A DNA stretch of 64,000 nucleotides, taken from positions 347,971 to 411,970 of the forward strand of contig JAYKAV010002585.1 in the NCBI GenBank assembly GCA_035582835.1, read 5' to 3'. The notes beneath the pieces were generated by a model. That model was not told the origin of the DNA. It worked only from the letters and a program-made list of their open reading frames with translations, and did no database searches. A program made the translations under genes and the position numbers. The DNA is from Phoebastria nigripes. Lineage: Eukaryota > Chordata > Aves > Procellariiformes > Diomedeidae. Below are positions 58,601 to 64,000 of the stretch, in pieces. The first letter of the stretch is position 1, and each line of letters starts with the position of its first letter.

Positions 58601-61600
58601 GTTTTTGCTTTTTTTTCTTGTTGGCAATTGGGTGACCTATGAAATACCATAAGCAGCACAAAACGTTTATCCAGTGACAGCCTGAGGTAGCACAGGCAGC
58701 TCTTAGTGGGTTTATTTTCATTATTACAGCAATTTTAGGGCTGTATGCTGCAATTTTCACTTGCAGTGAGGTATTAAATTGAAATTACCCCAGATGTAAT
58801 TGTCACACAAAATAATTCTGGACATGCTGGATTTAATGCTTTTCCAAGCTGTGGTTTTTATTACCCGAGCAAGTGCCAAAAAAACACTTGTAGTCAACAA
58901 CTTAAACTGAAATCTGCCTTCTGAGGAGCCAGGATGTTTAGCTGCAGTTACACTGCGGGGAGGAAGGAAAAAAAAGATAAGGGACCAACTGGAGGAAAGT
59001 TTGGGAGGGCTCCTGAACAAAGGGCCCAGGGGTAAAATCCCGGGCAAGGGCAGAGTCAGGGCCACATAGGGACCCCNGAGGAGCCCTGGCAGATGCAGCA
59101 GCTCAGCCTAACCCTTTGGGGGCTGGTTTTTGGGGAGGCGAGTCCCACCTGCAGTGCAGTGCTGGTCACAGAGGCGAAGCGAGGCTGGGGGTGCTGCCAG
59201 GTCCCTGCCCACTCCGTAGCGGCAGTGCAGTCATCAGTCCCGTCTTTGGGATGCGATGAGCCTCATTAGGCAGAAGTCAGGGGTGAGTCACAGAGCCAGT
59301 GACCAAGCTCCGGAGGTGCTCATATACGATGTTTCAAGTGTTTTCCTCATGCATGTTGTCTAATTAGGCTGATGGGGTGCGTAGACATCTGGAGTTTTAA
59401 AATCAAGTTGTTGTCACGCACGAGGAGCCTTCGTCACAGCACTGGCAGGCTCAGCCAGCGTGCAATATCCCTGGCACTCCCACTGATGGGTGATACAGCA
59501 CGCATCCGCTGTGGCTTTATTTATTAGCTTCTTAACTATTGTAATAACATAAGTAATGTATTGATGACTTTGTATTTTCCACCCTCTTTCATTCTTTTCC
59601 AGAAATAGCTTCCCTTGTTTGCTCCACACAACCCCTCCTGATGCTGCACTGGAAGTGGGTGGAAGGACACGCATCTGGGAACGGTTAGGAGATAATGGTG
59701 TATAAATAGCACAGGGAGAGCAATCATCGTAGTCTGTCCCTGCAGCTCCGCAAAGCAAGTGGGAGCTGAGCCTGAGCGTGGCAAACTAGGACCGAGCAGC
59801 AGCTTCTTTCTCATTGTATCAGGTTGGGAAAGCTCAGTTGAAGTTGGTTGCTGGATGATGCTAGGGGCCACATTGACCCAGTCGAGCAGCTCGGGGCATG
59901 AGCCGGTGCTGTTTAGTAATTCAGAAACCCTCTGCTTTTAGCATCCCTGAGATGTAACTTTGATGAATGAGGGTGTTGTCACACAGGGCAATGTCACTGA
60001 ATTTCCTCCTGCATGTGGAGTGGCCATGCAACTTTAGTGTCCTTTGAGGATGGACCTAGAATTAGAATTGGTTGAATGATGAATTTTGGGGGTTGGTGAC
60101 TATGCTGAAAGAACAGGGTAGTGATGAGAAATCTGCTTTGGTCAAGTTGAGGCCGGATTTGGGAAAGGTTTTGATGAGAGAAGGCANCAACCAATTTAGT
60201 GTGAGCTTGCAAATATTTTGTCCCACCCAAGATGTCATTTTTTTTCTTATCTTTGGAATTATTTCACCTGTTGCACACTCTTTTTTCCTTTCATTTAGGT
60301 CACTTTGTAAATAATCAGAAATGCAATTTCAAAATGAAAAGGTGAAAAACCTTATCAAAAAGAATATGTCAAGCATTTTGGCATTTCTGAGGTGCAACAT
60401 GCCGTGCTGATAGCATAAACCAGCAATATTTGGCTACTGTTACTTGCTTTCTCCTCCCCATCCCCACCTTAATTTGTCCATCTGTTTTTACTTCACCTTG
60501 CAGATACCATGGTCCAGAGCTTTGGGGGAGCAAACTGATGGTTTCTTGAAAGAGTGGTTGCTCAGTTCACTTTCCTGCTTCATTTGAGGATGGTAGTGGT
60601 AGCACCTGGGCAGTGACACAAGTGCAGGCGAGTGGCGTGTGGATAGGAAGGGGCATGACAGCTGTGATGGGGAGCTCTTCAGGCTGGGCACNGGGTGCCC
60701 TCCTGCCACTGGTGCATCATCTTAAGGCCATCACAGGGGCTGACAAGGACCTGGAAAGAGCAGCAAAGATGTAAGAGGTGTATCTGGATTTCCTGAGCTA
60801 GGAATATGTTGGCGTAGGTCTATAAAAGCCACAAATTTCATCAGCTAAAGGTCAAAGTAATTACAGAGTCTACGATGTTTCCTCCTGGGAAGGAGGTAGC
60901 AGGGGCTGTGGTTGCAGTTGTGGGTTTTCACCTTCTGCAGGCTGGCTTGGAAAGTGTTAAATCCCAATCTTCCCTGTAGTCAGGTTATGCCATTAAGGCA
61001 GAANGAATAAGGAAACAATCAATTTAGAAACAGGACTTGGCTTACCTTACGGCCGGCTGGTGGAAATTGAAGCCTCGGGAGGTGGGAGTGAGGCGGCTCG
61101 GAGCTGGAGCTGCAACAATGCTCTTACCTCTGCTGGTGCCACCAGCTGGGTGGGTGTGAAAGTGTTCGGGCCCCTGCCTCGATTTAAGAAAGAAAAAAAC
61201 CTCAGCATGATAACCCAGTACTTCTGGGTTGACACTGAAAGCCCCATGAAGCTCACAGAGCTACCAAGGCAGCGTAAGACTTGCAGCTGGCCTTCTGCAA
61301 GCACCTCACCTGTGCCTTACCTTTGGCATGAAGGACCCATTTCTGATCCCATCATGCTAATGTCAGTGAGGACTATCTTTGCTGAAGGTGGCATTGCCCT
61401 AATACAAAAAGGGAGGGCCTTTATCTTCCCACCACCTGTTGGTGGGGGAGGCCAGTGGTGCCAGGAGGGTGTGCTAGCTGGGAAGCGATGGTTAGAGAAA
61501 AGGGCTGCAAGCTGGGTGCCTCCTTTCTCATCCCTCCTTTCTTATCCCTTCCTATTAATGACAGTTAAGCTCTTTTTGCAGCTTTAATCCTCAGTGACTT

Positions 61601-61781
61601 ACTTGGCAGTTTCTGGACTCCTTCAGAAAGGATTCACGCAGAAAAACTCTTAGTATTTGGGTTTTTTTAATAGTGGCTGGAGGACCATCTCCTGATGGAC
61701 TCTGCTGCCTGTGCTAATGAAGTGAGCTCCCACTTTGAATTCCAGCACCCGAANGGCCTTTTCCTCTTTCTCCCTCCCCAG
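55635..61781. other. GALNT14 intron 2, distal part up to exon 3
   Basis: No gene is recognised. There are T-rich tracts at 58532-58554 and 58609-58618, and isolated Ns at 59077, 60187, 60692, 61004 and 61754. The last 20 bases form a good pyrimidine tract (CCTTTTCCTCTTTCTCCCTC) before the exon 3 acceptor CAG. Confidence 0.7.
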
Positions 61782-61880
61782 GTGTACAACTTTGCACTAT
61801 CACCAGAACCTCCCGCCAACCAGCGTCATCATCACCTTCCACAACGAGGCCAGGTCGACCCTGCTAAGGACGATTCGGAG
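61782..61880 (+). CDS. GALNT14: GALNT14 coding exon 3 (start of the GT-A catalytic domain)
   Basis: This 99-base exon has a strong pyrimidine tract and CAG acceptor and a near-consensus donor (GAG|GTAAGAG). Its first base completes the Arg codon begun by exon 2. It then encodes 32 residues, including [18 protein letters not shown] and TLLRTIR, and ends on AG of a Ser codon. The [11 protein letters not shown] block is the first beta strand and nucleotide-sugar-binding loop of polypeptide GalNAc-transferases. PPTS before it and RTIR after it favour GALNT14 over GALNT16 (PATS, RTVK). The length matches human residues of about 101-132 without gaps, as I recall them. The DSH metal-binding motif, catalytic loop and ricin-type lectin domain would be in later exons beyond the window. 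Confidence 0.95.
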
Positions 61881-63837
61881 GTAAGAGCTCCCAGTCTGCT
61901 CTTAAAAAAGGGTGAGTGGGCTAGAGGTTTTAGTGAATAAAGNCAGAATGTGTTTGCACTTGCTGCAACAATGGGACCAGACCTACCAGCTACGGTCTCA
62001 AATGATTACCGGGAGAAATTGGTGTGAAAGCTGGTCTCTGAGAAGTAGGTTTTACAGTGGGATGCTCAGGAAAGTCAGTAGCTGTGCTCCCTTTGCAGGG
62101 TCTAGCACGGGACACTCTTGAGGGAGCAGCAGAAGATTAGATAGAGTCTGGGATAAGGGGTTTTATATCCAGCTGGGTATCAGTGCTCAGCTGTATTTTG
62201 TCTCAGTCCTCTAGGGACAGCTATTATTCTGCAGATGTCTGCTCCAGTACTGCTGTTTGAGCTTCTCCAGCAACCCATCGAGTGCCAGAAAGGCTTGCTA
62301 ATTGAGAAGCCTTAATGGTGCACATGCAGACTGGATTTTCAAGGATGGTTTCTGTACTCCTCTGGATACACGGTGGTGCGCTCTGGGCATGTGGCCATTC
62401 CTTCATTTGTCGGTTTGTTCTTGGCTGTGTTTTGCTGTAGTGCATACACTAAAGGCTTCATTTTCACTGCAGGNTTTTGAAATCAGCATTTAATCCCAAT
62501 ATGTGCCTTGAATCTGCAAGTTCTCTTGTGGGAAGATTTAGTGAGGTGTGTCTACCACACCGTCGAGGGGTTTATCTCCAGGTCTCGGCTGGTGGGTTCC
62601 TCTGTAGCGAGCTTGGGTGTGCTCTGCTCTGTGCCAGTAATAAGTGGTTTGCAGGTGTGTCTCATGCCCACGTAATGAAGGTTTGTGACCTGCTGCAAGC
62701 CTTGTCAGTTAAACACTGGCATCCCCAGGGACCCCTTGCCATCGTTGGTACTGGTCAGACTGGGGTTGCTGGCTGGGGGGAGACTTCAGCTGTGCCCTGT
62801 TCACCGTCACATCCTCGCTGAGCTCTTCTCTGAAAACAGCATCCTTCCTCAGGTGAACGCACCCAGTGCCACAAGTGAGTTTGACAATCCTGAAATTGAA
62901 TTCCTGCTTTGCTTTATGGTTTCATGCCCAATCCCATCTCCTTCACTTCACACTTAACAATCTATCACTGCTTTCTCTCTCTAGGCTGTGTGGATTTTGG
63001 ATGTGCATGGCACTGACACTTGGTGCTGTGTACCACCTCCTTGATCCTGGACNTTCTCTTTTATCTTTACAGTGCCTTGCATAGGTTTACCATTCTCCAG
63101 AACCCATTGTAACAGAGATGGTAAGGCAAAGCCAAGTGCAGTCCTCTAGCCCCTGAGATACAGGATGCTTATAACATGTAAAGTGCAGGGATGGACTTTA
63201 ATCTCATTTCTCCCCATAACTCAGCACTTGAATGTCCTGGCAGGTACAATCATGAATGATGTTGTCACATGAGAGATGTTAGATCCGTGATAGCTCTTAT
63301 GCCTGGATCCCCCATACCTGGCTTCATTAGAGAACTGTTCATTGCAGTGAGGGCATGGTTAGAAATACAGGTAGTTTGAATTTTTCCTTCTTCCTCTAGG
63401 ATATTGTCCTCCGAAGTTTCTGACTTCCAGCTATAAAAAGACTTTCTTCCTTGTTCCTCCTCTTTTTTTTTTGCTTGACTTGATTTGTTGGCTTTACTGC
63501 CTTCCTTACCTGGTTGCGTGTGATTTCCACCACAGCTTTGCCCCCGTGCACTGCTCCTCCCTGCTCACGTGCCCTGGCGATTCCAGCGCTTGTGTTTTGT
63601 CTATGGGGAGGTTTTCCCCAGCTCTGGGGCCCCTTCTGAGCCCTCTTTCCTGTAGGCTAATCTCCAAATGGTGCCAGAGCCCTGTGGAGCATCCCACTGA
63701 GCTGCACCGCAGAGGCAAGCCTGGGCAGTAAGGAACCGAGATGACAGCCTTGGGTCCCCATCTCCCCTGCCTCTCCCTGGGCTGAGATCCTGAGCTCTCC
63801 TGAGGTGACCCTCCTTTTTCTGGTCCCCATGGTTTGG

Positions 63838-63895
63838 AGGTGGCCTCCTGGCATCAGGAGTGAATAGGTGGCCTCCTGGCATCCAGGAGTTCACC
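63838..63895. repeat. About 28-bp tandem duplication
   Basis: Two near-identical copies (63838-63865 and 63866-63895) share the core AGGTGGCCTCCTGGCATC and differ by a one-base indel and a few changes at the end. A second small direct repeat (GTTCACCGTT) follows directly. Confidence 0.8.
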
Positions 63896-63922
63896 GTTGT
63901 TCACCGTTTTCCTCCTGGATGC
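63879..63922. repeat. Perfect 11-bp inverted repeat
   Basis: GCATCCAGGAG at 63879-63889 pairs with CTCCTGGATGC at 63912-63922 around a 22-base spacer. Its left arm overlaps the second copy of the tandem duplication, so the two structures probably formed together. Confidence 0.8.
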
Positions 63923-64000
63923 AGTAATTAGAGGCTTGCTTTAATCTGGCTGGCCCTAGGGGTGACAAGTCGTGCTGGTGACATGGCTCCTGCTCTGCTC

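Larger units (their letters stand above)
61881..64000. other. GALNT14 intron 3, beginning
   Basis: This starts with the donor GTAAGAG. No exon matching the next GALNT14 segment (expected to begin with the split Ser codon and continue V-L-N-R-T) was found. It contains a decayed tandem duplication with hairpin near 63838-63922 and isolated Ns at 61943, 62474 and 63052 (approximate). Confidence 0.7.

Noticed and set aside
1..64000. Prokaryotic systems, CRISPR arrays or phage defence islands
   Set aside because: Gene density, spliced exons, CR1 and LTR elements show vertebrate intronic DNA. No regularly spaced repeat array exists.

Overview
This window is vertebrate nuclear DNA and almost certainly comes from a bird. 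Three things support this: an intact-looking CR1 LINE 3' end with the diagnostic ATTCTATG terminal repeats, a second older CR1 fragment, and two LTRs of an endogenous-retrovirus type common in birds. More than 97% of the window is non-coding. About 36 isolated single-base Ns and one 180-base N run mark it as draft assembly.

The only gene I can support is GALNT14 (polypeptide N-acetylgalactosaminyltransferase 14) on the + strand, represented by two internal coding exons. The first (36862-37031, 'exon 2') encodes the luminal stem and lead-in to the catalytic domain. The second (61782-61880, 'exon 3') encodes the start of the GT-A glycosyltransferase domain. The intron phases agree across the junction: exon 2 ends with two bases of an Arg codon and exon 3 supplies the third. 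The window therefore runs from the 5' part of the gene (GC- and CpG-rich at 1-250, where a first exon may end or lie just upstream), through a first intron of about 36.8 kb, a second intron of 24.75 kb, and about 2.1 kb of the third intron.

Intron 1 (1-36861) holds simple repeats (poly-T/poly-A tracts, a 10-bp periodic AT-rich array, 16-, 21-, 26- and 37-bp tandem duplications), a probable old palindromic interspersed repeat at about 31.34-31.48 kb, a possible hAT-like terminus at 28.87 kb, and AT-rich islands that look like candidate conserved non-coding elements (17.33-17.84, 33.08-33.19 and 33.73-34.09 kb). Intron 2 (37032-61781) carries the recognisable transposons. These are an old CR1 fragment on the - strand (about 44.96-45.10 kb), a solo LTR with AAGGT target-site duplications (48173-48766), and a 5'-truncated CR1 on the + strand (about 53.98-55.63 kb) interrupted by a second solo LTR with GGTCT duplications (54627-55210). 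Both LTRs read on the - strand, with a CRE-like site, TATA box and ATTAAA signal in order. Their outer parts are homologous but their central parts appear unrelated, which makes them mosaic relatives.

I found no tRNA, rRNA, CRISPR, operon or prokaryotic system, and no convincing second protein-coding gene. Long open frames in the GC-rich intronic DNA look like chance.
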